This document shows positions 8,408 to 15,533 of a stretch of DNA of 32,348 nt, piece after piece. The notes under the pieces are model-generated. The model made no database searches and was not told the origin of the DNA. It saw only the letters and a program-made list of their open reading frames with translations. Position 1 is the stretch's first letter; each line of letters opens with the position of its first letter. The DNA lies in contig QIFC01000114.1 of the NCBI GenBank assembly GCA_003228685.1, positions 1-32,348 on the forward strand. Reading direction: 5' to 3'. The position numbers and the translations under genes were made by a program. Origin of the DNA: Chloroflexota bacterium (GTDB lineage: Bacteria; Chloroflexota; Dehalococcoidia; DSTF01; RBG-16-68-14).

Positions 8408-8732
8408 GTTGTGCCACCTCTCTGCGCTTAGTGCGTCGGGTTCGCTTCCCCGACACTTGGACGACTTCGCTTCGTGAGTAGTCCTCCAGGTCCTCCCGCA
8501 GTTGATCGAACTCGACCCGGGTGATCTCTCCCTCCGCGTAGCGCTTCCGTGCGATATCGAGCGGCTTCAGTTGTTCGCTACCCGCATTCGAAGACGCGCC
8601 TCGGTCTCCTCCCAGCTGTGTGCTGGCTTGGAAGGCCCAGACGATCAAGGCGATTATCGCTCCCCAGAATATGACCATCATCAGGCCGCCCCAGAGCATC
8701 CACCATCCCATGCCGTCTGCTGTGTACCACAT
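8349..8732 (-). CDS. SHOCT domain small membrane protein
   Basis: A 127-residue protein with a Trp/Met-rich N-terminus (WYTADGMGWWMLWGG), one transmembrane helix (about 12-35), a Ser/Gly linker, and a SHOCT motif (about 56-85; DIARKRYAEGEITRVEFDQL). SHOCT motifs are short helical oligomerisation elements at the end of membrane proteins. A basic tail of about 40 residues follows and overlaps the DUF302 gene by 59 bp. The start is supported by AAGGAGG about ten bases upstream. It is common in copper and redox clusters; no reaction is known. Confidence 0.85.
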   Translation of the reverse strand: MWYTADGMGWWMLWGGLMMVIFWGAIIALIVWAFQASTQLGGDRGASSNAGSEQLKPLDIARKRYAEGEITRVEFDQLREDLEDYSRSEVVQVSGKRTRRTKRREVAQHGKDNDYLRPHETPLGSLF

Positions 8733-8756
8733 CGTCGTCTTCCTCCTTACGTGTTA

Positions 8757-8900
8757 CTAGCCGCTGTAATTCCAGCCGGCATAGCTTGATGTCAGAACCT
8801 CGCCCTCCCGTAGGAGCCCGACATCAATGACACGGCCGATGACGATGGTGTGGTCACCTGCCGGGACGAGATGTAGTGCCTGACGATATGCAGTAGGTTC
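8757..8900 (-). pseudogene. C-terminal remnant of a flavin reductase (FMN-binding split-barrel)
   Basis: On the minus strand the stretch translates to AGDHTIVIGRVIDV, then LLREGEVL and a final GWNYSG, which is the usual end of flavin-reductase-like FMN-binding proteins (AGDHTIFIGEV..., ending GW-x-Y-x-G). Only about the last 45 residues remain; the N-terminal two thirds are absent, and upstream the frame runs into the neighbouring methyltransferase gene in a different frame. There is no ribosome site for it. It looks like a decayed gene trimmed by a deletion whose left junction is the methyltransferase stop. Confidence 0.6.
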
Positions 8901-8910
8901 ATGGCTACGA

Positions 8911-9618
8911 TCACTTTGGCGGTAGGACCGGACGGATCTTTCGCGTGTCTTCCACACGAGCGGGTGCGCCCCTGGGATGCAGCCCACGCATCAGCCTGAC
9001 AATCCCCAGCTTCTCCGACTCCACGGAGTCGAGCCGGATGCCGGCTCTCTCGACATTGGCTACCGTGTCGCGGTTGATGTTGGCTCCAGTCAGCCGCACG
9101 GCAATCGGGTTCAGCCGGTCCATGAGCCATCCAAGCAGAGAGTTGGGTGCGCGCACGTGTTCGAGCAGGTTAACGTGTCCATCGTCGCGCACCACCCGCC
9201 TTGCCTCCTTGAGGCCGGCTATCGGGTCAGGCACAGAACAGAAGACAAACGTCGAAGCCGTCTCCTCGAACGCGCCATTCCGGAAAGGCAGGTGCTGCGC
9301 ATCGGCCAGCACAAAGTCTGGCCGGTGCTCTAGACTTCCTGCGCGTGAAACGGCCCTACTCAGCATCTTGGGACTCAGATCGATAGCCACGACCCGAGCG
9401 TTCGCCGGATGGAACGGTATGTTCTTTCCCGTCCCGACACCGATCTCGAGGACGTGCTGCCCGTCGATCTGTCCCCAGAGGCGTCGCCTCAGCCCTCTGA
9501 ATACGAGCAATTCCAGAGGCAGTTCCGTTAGGTCGAATAGCGCGGCCTGGCGATCGTAGCGCCTCTGCGTGGTCGCTGTGGCCTCGCCTTCAGGTGGGTT
9601 GCTGATCGATGTTCCCAT
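8911..9618 (-). CDS. Class I SAM-dependent methyltransferase (Methyltransf_11 type)
   Basis: A 235-residue soluble methyltransferase with motif I VLEIGVGTG (56-64), the acidic second strand AIDLSPKM, and the post-motif FCSVPDP segment. It resembles the phospholipid/UbiE-like group that includes phosphatidylethanolamine N-methyltransferases, but the substrate is not determined. AAAGGAG lies about ten bases upstream of the ATG. It directly precedes the flavin reductase remnant and follows the zinc-ribbon membrane protein by 30 bp, so it is probably in the same transcription unit. Confidence 0.85.
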   Translation of the reverse strand: MGTSISNPPEGEATATTQRRYDRQAALFDLTELPLELLVFRGLRRRLWGQIDGQHVLEIGVGTGKNIPFHPANARVVAIDLSPKMLSRAVSRAGSLEHRPDFVLADAQHLPFRNGAFEETASTFVFCSVPDPIAGLKEARRVVRDDGHVNLLEHVRAPNSLLGWLMDRLNPIAVRLTGANINRDTVANVERAGIRLDSVESEKLGIVRLMRGLHPRGAPARVEDTRKIRPVLPPK

Positions 9619-9648
9619 TCGAGTTGCTCTCCTTTTGCTCCCAGGGTC

Positions 9649-9951
9649 CTAGTAACGGCCTGCCTTCAGTTGCTCGCGGACCCAAAGCGAACCAAGCAGT
9701 GCAAGGGCTGTGAACCCCCAGGCTCCGAGAACGAGGCGATGAGTTTCTACGATGCCGACCCAGAACATGGCGCCCGTGAAGGCTATCATGGCGCCCAGCA
9801 TCGAGCCAGCGCCCATGAGTAGAAACAGCCTGCCAAGGCGCAGGTCCTCCATATACATCGCGACCTCAGCCCCGCATTGCGAGCAGAGATGGTCACTCTG
9901 CAGGAGTCTGGCGCCGCAGAAAGGACATTGGACCGTAGCTATCGCAAGCAT
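9649..9951 (-). CDS. Zinc-ribbon protein with two transmembrane helices
   Basis: A 100-residue protein with an N-terminal zinc ribbon (C9-x2-C12 and C23-x2-C26, in CPFCG and CSQCG) and two hydrophobic helices (about 42-62 and 72-90). The ATG at 9951 (MLAIATVQ) has AGAGGC upstream; a frame-extending Met at 9978 has no ribosome site. It is divergent from the histidine kinase gene, with 106 bp between the starts. No named family is recognised; the arrangement is that of small zinc-ribbon membrane proteins of unknown role. Confidence 0.72.
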   Translation of the reverse strand: MLAIATVQCPFCGARLLQSDHLCSQCGAEVAMYMEDLRLGRLFLLMGAGSMLGAMIAFTGAMFWVGIVETHRLVLGAWGFTALALLGSLWVREQLKAGRY

Positions 9952-10057
9952 GTTTATTGCCTCTGCTAAACTGTACAACGGTGCGGTCGTGCCGTCTGTC
10001 AGGCTGAGGCTGAAGTTCTCTCAGCCAGCGTCCTACACGGCCTGTGAGCGCCAAGCC
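9952..10057. promoter_or_regulatory. Divergent promoter region with a short hairpin
   Basis: This gap must hold promoters for the minus-strand block and for the kinase. A direct repeat GGCTGA-GGCTGA lies at 10002-10013, and the second copy pairs with TCAGCC at 10021-10026 to form a 6-bp stem with a 7-base loop. No convincing -35/-10 pair was identified by eye. Confidence 0.3.
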
Positions 10058-11809
10058 ATGAAAGAAACAAAGCTGCCGTCGCCATTAGCAGGGCTGGAGC
10101 CAGAAGCGCTTCGGGCCTTGCACGAAGCGGCGCTTGCCATCGTCGGCAGCACGGGCTACGATGCGCCGCTCCAGACCATCATCGATGCAGCCCGGAGGCT
10201 CGCGGGAGCGCACTATGGGGCGCTCGCTGTCCTCGACGAGGAGGGGGCCATCGACCAGTTCCTCACCTCCGGGCTGAGCCTGGAGGACCGGGACGCGATA
10301 GGCGGCCGGCCCGAGGGGCGAGGACTCCTGGGTCTTATGCTGCAGGGTACGGAACCGGTCCGGGCAGACCGTATCGATGCCCATCCGGCCTCATCCGGTT
10401 TCCCACCGAATCACCCGCCCATGACCTCGTTCCTAGGCGTGCCAATTACAATCGACAATCGCATAGCCGGAAGCCTGTATTTGACCGACAAGGCAGGCGC
10501 GCTGCCCTTCGCCGAACAGGATGAGCAGCTCTTGCAAGCACTCGCTGCGTATGCATCTCTCGCCATCGAACACTCGCGTCTCCTTCACGATGAGCGAGAG
10601 CAGGTCGAGCAGTGGCACATGCTCTTTGACGTCGGACGGGAGATTACGGAGGCACTACGCCCCGAGATGGTCCTCCAATCGATTGTGACTCGAACGTGCA
10701 GGCTTCTGGGCACCGATATGTCACTGATGACGGCACTGACGGATGATGGGAACCACCTCCGCACCGTTGCCTCGGAGGGCCTCAAGAGCGAGGCGATGCG
10801 GAGTCTGTACTATAGAGTGGACCAAGGCATGGCCCAGCAGATCCTGGCGCGTGGATCCGTGTTCGTCGTGGATGACTACCAGGATGATTCGAGGCTAAGC
10901 GAGCCGCTGAACAAGGCAACGGGCGAGGAAGGGATCGTCTCTGTGATCGGCGCTCCGCTCGTCGCCCATGGAGATCTGCTCGGCATCCTGTATGCGGCCA
11001 ACCGCACGTCTACGCGATTCACTGAGCGCGACCGCGAGCTGTTCGACGCCTTCGCCCAACTCGCGGCAATCGCCCTGGAGCATAGCCGGCTATTCGCGGC
11101 TACCAACGACGCGCTACAGGTGAAGGTGGTTGAGCTGGAGGAGGCGACAGGTGCGCTGCGGCACCGCTCAGCTCAAGTGTTGAGCGCCCAGGAGGAGGAG
11201 CGGCGGCGGCTGGCGCGCGACCTGCACGACCAGACCGCTGGGCAACTGGCGACACTGCGCGTGCGCCTCCGTCTGGTGGAGAAGTTAGGCAGCGTGGACA
11301 AGATGCGCAACGGGCTTGCGGACCTCCGGGAGTTGGCCGGCCAGGCGCTGGACGACGTGCGGGCGATGGCGGCCGCGCTCCGGCCCGCGGTTCTGGACGA
11401 CCTCGGTCTCTCGACTGCTGTGCGATGGTACTCGGGCCAGTTCACGACCCAGTGGGGAATCCCGGTGGAGCTAATGGCATCAGGACTCGATGGCCGTTTG
11501 CCGGCTCACGTCGAGCTCGCCGCCTATCGAATCGCGCAGGAAGCTCTCCACAACGTGGGAAAGCACGCCGAGGCTGGCTCGGTCCGAGTCGACCTTGAAC
11601 ATGACGGGCCTACACTAACGATTCGGGTCGCCGACGACGGTCGAGGGTTTCGTGTTCGGAAGCGGTCATCGACGTCCACCGAAGGATTGGGGATCGCGGG
11701 GATGCGGGAGCGCGCCGAACTGGTTGGGGGCGAACTACGGATCGACTCGCGGCCGGGGAACGGCACAATCGTGGTAGCGGTCTTGCCCACCGAGCAGGAG
11801 CCGGGCTAG
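10058..11809 (+). CDS. DosS/DevS-like GAF-GAF sensor histidine kinase (NarL-type)
   Basis: A 583-residue soluble sensor kinase. GAF-A (about 22-172), GAF-B (about 190-343), a short coiled coil, HisKA_3 with phospho-acceptor H390 in RDLHDQ, and a HATPase_c domain with N499, DDGRGF (526-531) and GLGIAGMRER (543-552). GAF-A matches mycobacterial DosS closely around HPASSGFPPNHPPM and LYLTDK. DosS holds haem with H149 and lines the distal pocket with Y171, 22 residues apart; here H119 and Y141 have the same spacing, so gas or redox sensing through haem is plausible. The start is the ATG at 10058; the frame is open further upstream but overlaps the divergent gene and adds no domain. Its stop overlaps the response regulator start by one base. 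Confidence 0.92.
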   Translation: MKETKLPSPLAGLEPEALRALHEAALAIVGSTGYDAPLQTIIDAARRLAGAHYGALAVLDEEGAIDQFLTSGLSLEDRDAIGGRPEGRGLLGLMLQGTEPVRADRIDAHPASSGFPPNHPPMTSFLGVPITIDNRIAGSLYLTDKAGALPFAEQDEQLLQALAAYASLAIEHSRLLHDEREQVEQWHMLFDVGREITEALRPEMVLQSIVTRTCRLLGTDMSLMTALTDDGNHLRTVASEGLKSEAMRSLYYRVDQGMAQQILARGSVFVVDDYQDDSRLSEPLNKATGEEGIVSVIGAPLVAHGDLLGILYAANRTSTRFTERDRELFDAFAQLAAIALEHSRLFAATNDALQVKVVELEEATGALRHRSAQVLSAQEEERRRLARDLHDQTAGQLATLRVRLRLVEKLGSVDKMRNGLADLRELAGQALDDVRAMAAALRPAVLDDLGLSTAVRWYSGQFTTQWGIPVELMASGLDGRLPAHVELAAYRIAQEALHNVGKHAEAGSVRVDLEHDGPTLTIRVADDGRGFRVRKRSSTSTEGLGIAGMRERAELVGGELRIDSRPGNGTIVVAVLPTEQEPG

Positions 11810-12465
11810 TGGTCTCGCCGATTCGTGTCCTTCTGGCCGACGACCACGCGATGTTCCGGGCCGGCCTTCGGGCTCTGCTGGATGGCGAGCCCGACATGGA
11901 GGTCGTGGGCGAGGCCGGCGACGGCGAGGAGGCGCTAGAGCGTGCTGCGGAGCTGGGACCAGACGTGGTAGTCATGGACATCTCGATGCCACGGATGAAC
12001 GGCCTCGACGCCACACGCGTTCTCCACGAACGCGATCCCAACCTGTGCATCGTGATCCTCACACAACACGCCGAGGAGGTGTACCTCTTCGCCGTCCTCC
12101 AAGCCGGGGCGATGGGCTACGTAATGAAACGATCTGCCGAGGACGACCTCATGGATGCGATACGAGTCGTTCACCAGGGCGAGGTGTACCTCTACCCGAA
12201 GGCCGTTCGGATGGTGCTCGATGGAGTCGTTCGCAGCGAGGAGCCCTCTTCCCACAAGGCCGCGCTGAGCGAGAGAGAACTGGAGGTCCTCAAGCTCACG
12301 GCAGAGGGCTACACGAACCAGGAGATCGGCGAACAGCTCTTCCTCAGTCCGAAAACGATCGACACCTACCGGCACCGGATCATGGTGAAGCTAGACCTGA
12401 CCCGCCGCGCCGAGCTTGTCCGCTATGCCCTAGATTCCGGCCTTCTTACCCCCGGCTCCGAATAG
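11809..12465 (+). CDS. NarL/FixJ-family response regulator
   Basis: A 218-residue two-component regulator, partner of the kinase just upstream. Receiver domain 1-120 with D11/D12, phosphorylated D57 in VVVMDISMP, T85 and K108. LuxR-type helix-turn-helix in 153-200 (LSERELEVLKLTAEGYTNQEIGEQL, then SPKTIDTYRHRI). It starts at a GTG whose G is the last base of the kinase stop (TAGTG), giving tight coupling. Likely DNA-binding activator; DevR/DosR of the dormancy regulon is the closest well-known model. Targets are unknown, but repeated ACCCGACAG elements upstream of the next two genes are candidates. Confidence 0.93.
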   Translation: MVSPIRVLLADDHAMFRAGLRALLDGEPDMEVVGEAGDGEEALERAAELGPDVVVMDISMPRMNGLDATRVLHERDPNLCIVILTQHAEEVYLFAVLQAGAMGYVMKRSAEDDLMDAIRVVHQGEVYLYPKAVRMVLDGVVRSEEPSSHKAALSERELEVLKLTAEGYTNQEIGEQLFLSPKTIDTYRHRIMVKLDLTRRAELVRYALDSGLLTPGSE

Positions 12466-12509
12466 CGATCCGTTCGCGATACCAGAAAAAGCCCCACCCC
12501 ATCTCATCT

Positions 12510-12523
12510 CCTACCCGACAGAC
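12510..12523. repeat. CCTACCCGACAGAC element, copy 1
   Basis: A 14-base sequence found again, identical, at 13158-13171. It lies 40 bp upstream of the stand-alone receiver gene and 45 bp after the response regulator stop. The inner ACCCGACAG occurs a third time at 13137-13145. Position upstream of two genes suggests a regulator site. Confidence 0.35.
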
Positions 12524-12562
12524 CGCGGACGGCGCCCGTGTTACGTTCACATTGATAAATTG

Positions 12563-12991
12563 ATGAGACGTGAGACATCGGCAATGAAGACGAAACCACC
12601 TGTCCCAGTCCGCGTGCTCGTCGTTGAGGCGAGCCCGACATACGCCGCGATCCTGAAGGAAATCGTCGATGCGGTGCCCGGACATGAAGTCGTGAGCGTT
12701 GTGCCCACGGCCGACGAAGCTCTGCTCGTGAACGAGCGCGACCGTCCCGATATTATCATCACCGACATACAGCCCGCAGGCTCTCTCAGCGGCTTTGCGC
12801 TTGTCTGGCGGATCACCGAGAACTATGATTGCGATGTGATCGGCTTGCTGCGAGTCGACCACGAAGCGTACCGCGAAGGCGCGGCCAAGCACGGCACCTG
12901 CGCCTGTCTGCTCAAGGAGTGTGTCGCTGAGGAGCTGCCACCGCTGCTCCGATCCCTCTCTGACAGGCGCGTGCCTCGCAAACTGACGTAG
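12563..12991 (+). CDS. Stand-alone receiver-domain protein, partly degenerate
   Basis: A 142-residue single receiver domain with no output domain. The phosphorylatable Asp is kept (D68 in IIITDIQPAG) and so is a Lys near the end (K118 in CLLKE). The acidic pair after strand 1 reads E-A (VVEASP), and the Thr/Ser after strand 4 is Leu (VIGLLRVD), so signalling may be altered. The N-terminus is uncertain: TTG 12560, ATG 12563 or ATG 12584 (MKTKPP), none with a strong ribosome site; the last would start closest to strand 1. It could act as a phosphate sink or modulator for the kinase upstream. Confidence 0.72.
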   Translation: MRRETSAMKTKPPVPVRVLVVEASPTYAAILKEIVDAVPGHEVVSVVPTADEALLVNERDRPDIIITDIQPAGSLSGFALVWRITENYDCDVIGLLRVDHEAYREGAAKHGTCACLLKECVAEELPPLLRSLSDRRVPRKLT

Positions 12992-13136
12992 GTTTCCGTT
13001 CGGTTCGGCTCGATCGGCGCCAAGCCTCGAACCCCTCTCTACATAGTTTCACACGTCCCCCGAACTGCTACTGAGTCGAGGGCGGCAGCCACTAGCCGAC
13101 CCCCAGCGTCGCCATTCTTTCCAGGGTGTGAGGCAA

Positions 13137-13171
13137 ACCCGACAGGAAGAAACGGACCCTACCCGACAGAC
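13137..13171. repeat. Tandem ACCCGACAG elements, copies 2 and 3
   Basis: ACCCGACAG occurs at 13137-13145 and 13161-13169, 24 bp apart and in the same direction. The second is part of a 14-base match to 12510-12523. They lie 95-130 bp upstream of the flavoprotein gene, in the 272-bp gap after the receiver gene, where no gene is seen. Regular spacing near two helical turns suits a regulator binding as adjacent dimers. Confidence 0.35.
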
Positions 13172-13263
13172 ATCGCCGGCTCCGCGTAGCAGACTGGAGC
13201 TAAGGAAACCGAAATCGGAGTCGAAGAGAGCAACTCCCTGGCCCGTAGAGAAGGAGGACGACA

Positions 13264-14559
13264 ATGGAATCTACGCAACGTACTGAACGAAAAGTGGCTC
13301 CAGCCGTAAGAGAGGAATTCGACGTCATCATCGCGGGCGCCAGCTTTGGCGGGCTATCCGTGGCCAGCCGCCTGCAGGCCAAGGTCCTCATCATCGACAA
13401 GGATCCCCTTGGCACTCACCAGCGGTCCGCTTGCGGGACGTTCACCAGCGTAATCGAGAGCCTAGGCCTTCATGACGCGGTTCTTGCGACAAGCGATCGC
13501 GCCGTGATCCATGCATCGGGTGTCCCGTCGTACCACCTTGAGGATCCGTTGTGCACAGTGGACTATGGACGGTTCTGCTACGACCTCCTGGAGCGGGGCT
13601 CCGCGACATTCCTGCAGGCATCGGTCCAGGGCTTGGCGGGCAGCGCGTCGGCGCCTGAGGTGATCACAGATCGGGGGACGTTTCGCGCTCGATACCTTGT
13701 CGATGCCTCCGGCTGGCGTGCTGTGCTCGCCTCCGCATTGGAGCCGACGCTAGTCGATCGATCGGCGTTGAGCTTTGGTCTGGAGACAGACGCACGCTAT
13801 CCGGCAGATCAATTCTATTTCTGGCTCGATCGGAACACGATGGAGGACGGTGTTGCCTGGGTCTTCCCGGCTGGCAAACGCAGCCGCGTGGGCCTAGCCA
13901 GCTACCGCGGCGAGACAGTTAAAGCCCAAATGGTTCGGGAGTTCTTGCGTACCACCGGGGCCGACCCCTCAGCGTTTCATGGCGGGTTCTTCCCGAACAA
14001 GCTGCGACGGCCAACAGTCGGGGACATCTTCCTGGTTGGAGATTCCGCGGGACAGTGCCTTCCTCTCACCGGAGAAGGCATCCGGCCCGCTCTCTACTTC
14101 GGCCAGAAGTGCGGTGATTTACTGCAGAGCGTCATTGACGGCGAGAGGAGCTTACGGCACGCGCTGCGTGACTACCGAAGAGACGTTGAGCGCTTCCGCT
14201 GGCCGTACAAATTTCTCGCGCTCGCCCAGCGCATCGCGCCCCGCCTGCCCAGGCTGCCGCTCAAAGGGTTGCTTCGTTTTCTCGAAGTGCCCGCGGTCGG
14301 CCGGTGGTGTTTGCGCCGCTACATCAGCATGATGCCACTGCAACCCCTCCGCCCGGCCGCCGCTCCGCTGGCCGCGCCGGGGCCGGTGACCGGCGAGCGC
14401 ACGGTGAGGACGTCAGCGACGCATGCCTACAAAAGGAGACGCGATATGCCTGACAAATACATCCGCGCTCCCGCCGGTACAAGAGACGCGACGGAATCCA
14501 CCCGCGGTAACCGGCTTGCCGGCCCGAAAGAAAGGAGGCAAGGCATCACACAAGGCTAG
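13264..14559 (+). CDS. FAD-dependent oxidoreductase, geranylgeranyl-reductase-like
   Basis: A 431-residue flavoprotein of the geranylgeranyl reductase / halogenase-like group. The FAD-binding beta-alpha-beta is at 20-34 (DVIIAGASFGGLSVA, a G-A-S-x-G-G variant), and the second FAD contact is GDSAGQCLPLTGEGIRPAL (259-277). Such enzymes reduce isoprenoid double bonds or modify lipids and pigments; the substrate is not evident. GAAGGAGGACGACA precedes the ATG. The catalytic fold ends near residue 365; the last ~65 residues are low-complexity and include an internal AAAGGAG followed by ATG at 14446, in the same frame, as if a short separate gene had been joined on. Confidence 0.85.
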   Translation: MESTQRTERKVAPAVREEFDVIIAGASFGGLSVASRLQAKVLIIDKDPLGTHQRSACGTFTSVIESLGLHDAVLATSDRAVIHASGVPSYHLEDPLCTVDYGRFCYDLLERGSATFLQASVQGLAGSASAPEVITDRGTFRARYLVDASGWRAVLASALEPTLVDRSALSFGLETDARYPADQFYFWLDRNTMEDGVAWVFPAGKRSRVGLASYRGETVKAQMVREFLRTTGADPSAFHGGFFPNKLRRPTVGDIFLVGDSAGQCLPLTGEGIRPALYFGQKCGDLLQSVIDGERSLRHALRDYRRDVERFRWPYKFLALAQRIAPRLPRLPLKGLLRFLEVPAVGRWCLRRYISMMPLQPLRPAAAPLAAPGPVTGERTVRTSATHAYKRRRDMPDKYIRAPAGTRDATESTRGNRLAGPKERRQGITQG

Positions 14560-14626
14560 TGATCAGTGAACAGACGAAGCGAATCGGCCCGCAATCGCTC
14601 AATAGTAGTAGCAAGGGAGCAGCACA

Positions 14627-14803
14627 ATGGCTACCAACTATGAATTCAAGTTTCGGCTCGGCGCATGCCAGCGGTGCGGTGGCGACACCTATCTGGACAT
14701 GACCGACGACTCAGAGTGGCGCTGTCTGCAGTGCGCCCGGCCGGTCCCTGAGATGACGACGGCCATGCGCGCACCGATCGCCGCGCCACTGCGAGCGGCG
14801 TGA
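14627..14803 (+). CDS. Small zinc-ribbon protein, 58 aa
   Basis: Starts ATGGCTACC after AGCAAGGGAGC. The protein carries two CxxC knuckles, C14-x2-C17 and C33-x2-C36 (GACQRCGGD, WRCLQCAR), the shape of a single zinc ribbon, and an Ala/Pro-rich tail. It is a small nucleic-acid or protein-binding candidate without a recognised family. It leads a run of small same-strand genes before the MMPL exporter, and its stop region touches the possible GTG start of the next frame. Confidence 0.65.
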   Translation: MATNYEFKFRLGACQRCGGDTYLDMTDDSEWRCLQCARPVPEMTTAMRAPIAAPLRAA

Positions 14804-14823
14804 TCGAGAAACGGAAAAGAGCC

Positions 14824-15363
14824 ATGACTACCACAAGCCACGACAATGACACCAGAGCGCTGGTGAGCTTGACTCCAGAGGACATACGGACGATCCGCCA
14901 AGGGCTCCGAATGCTGTTGCAGATTCACACACGCAAGGAAGGCTTTGGCGCTATCCGCCAAGCCCTCGCCGACCTCCCGGATGAGGAGCATCTGCCTGTG
15001 CACGAGGTTGGCGAAGAGTTGCACACCCTTGCCTGCGCCTGCCGCGATGCCAGCCCTTGCGGTGACGAGACGCCACGCGCAGAAGCGGCCAGGGGCCTGC
15101 CTCCAAGAGACGAGGCGATCAGCGCCCCGTCGCACGCAACCAGGGAGCGGGTGACGCTTCCCGTCGCAGGTCTCGCCTGCGGAGGCGGCGGCGCGCTCAC
15201 AGTGGAGCGTGCCTTGAAACGAACGGTTGGCGTCTGGAGCGTCTATGTGAACCCGGCGACGGAGACGGCATACGTCGAATACGACCCACGGAAAACGGGC
15301 CTTACCAGTTTGAAAGAGGCGATCACGTCTACGGGCTATCTCACCGAAGGAGGAGAAGCATAG
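14824..15363 (+). CDS. Protein with degenerate C-terminal heavy-metal-associated (HMA) domain
   Basis: A 179-residue protein. The N-terminal part (about 15-60) is helical and charged (LTPEDIRTIRQGLRMLLQIH). The C-terminal part (about 108-175) follows the HMA/CopZ pattern: RVTLPVAGLACGGG, then LTVERALKRTVGVWSVYVNP and YVEYDPRKTGLTSLKEAI. The copper motif that normally reads GMTCxxC is GLAC119-GGG, so only one of the two Cys ligands is left. Cys-rich ACACRDASPCG lies in the linker and could supply others. The ATG at 14824 is favoured (GGAAAAGAG upstream); a GTG at 14800 overlapping the previous stop is possible. It could be a metallochaperone that lost metal or uses one Cys plus another ligand. 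Confidence 0.7.
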   Translation: MTTTSHDNDTRALVSLTPEDIRTIRQGLRMLLQIHTRKEGFGAIRQALADLPDEEHLPVHEVGEELHTLACACRDASPCGDETPRAEAARGLPPRDEAISAPSHATRERVTLPVAGLACGGGGALTVERALKRTVGVWSVYVNPATETAYVEYDPRKTGLTSLKEAITSTGYLTEGGEA

Positions 15364-15365
15364 TC

Positions 15366-15482
15366 ATGAACCACGGAGATCATGACTCCGGATGGAGACA
15401 CTGGGGATGGATGCTGCTCTGCTGTCTGCCCATGATCGCTCTTCTGGTCCTGGTGGCATTAGCGGCGCTCGGCCTCCGGTAG
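15366..15482 (+). CDS. 38-aa membrane peptide with His-rich head
   Basis: ATG at 15366, two bases after the previous stop, encodes a 38-residue peptide: a His/Asp/Trp head (MNHGDHDSGWRHWGW) and one hydrophobic helix with a CC pair (LLCCLPMIALLVLVALAALG). Short His-rich, single-span peptides are common beside heavy-metal transporters. GGAGGAGAAGCATAGTC precedes it, a good ribosome site. It fits a small membrane accessory to the neighbouring HMA-like and DUF2892 proteins. Confidence 0.6.
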   Translation: MNHGDHDSGWRHWGWMLLCCLPMIALLVLVALAALGLR

Positions 15483-15533
15483 ATGCCGTCCAAGGCCCAA
15501 CTGGGCGAGCGATAGAGCCAGGGAGAGGAGTCC

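Noticed and set aside
9752..10057. N-terminal extension of the histidine kinase frame
   Set aside because: The extra 102 residues overlap the divergent zinc-ribbon gene, have no domain and look like shadow translation; the DosS-like homology starts just after the ATG at 10058.
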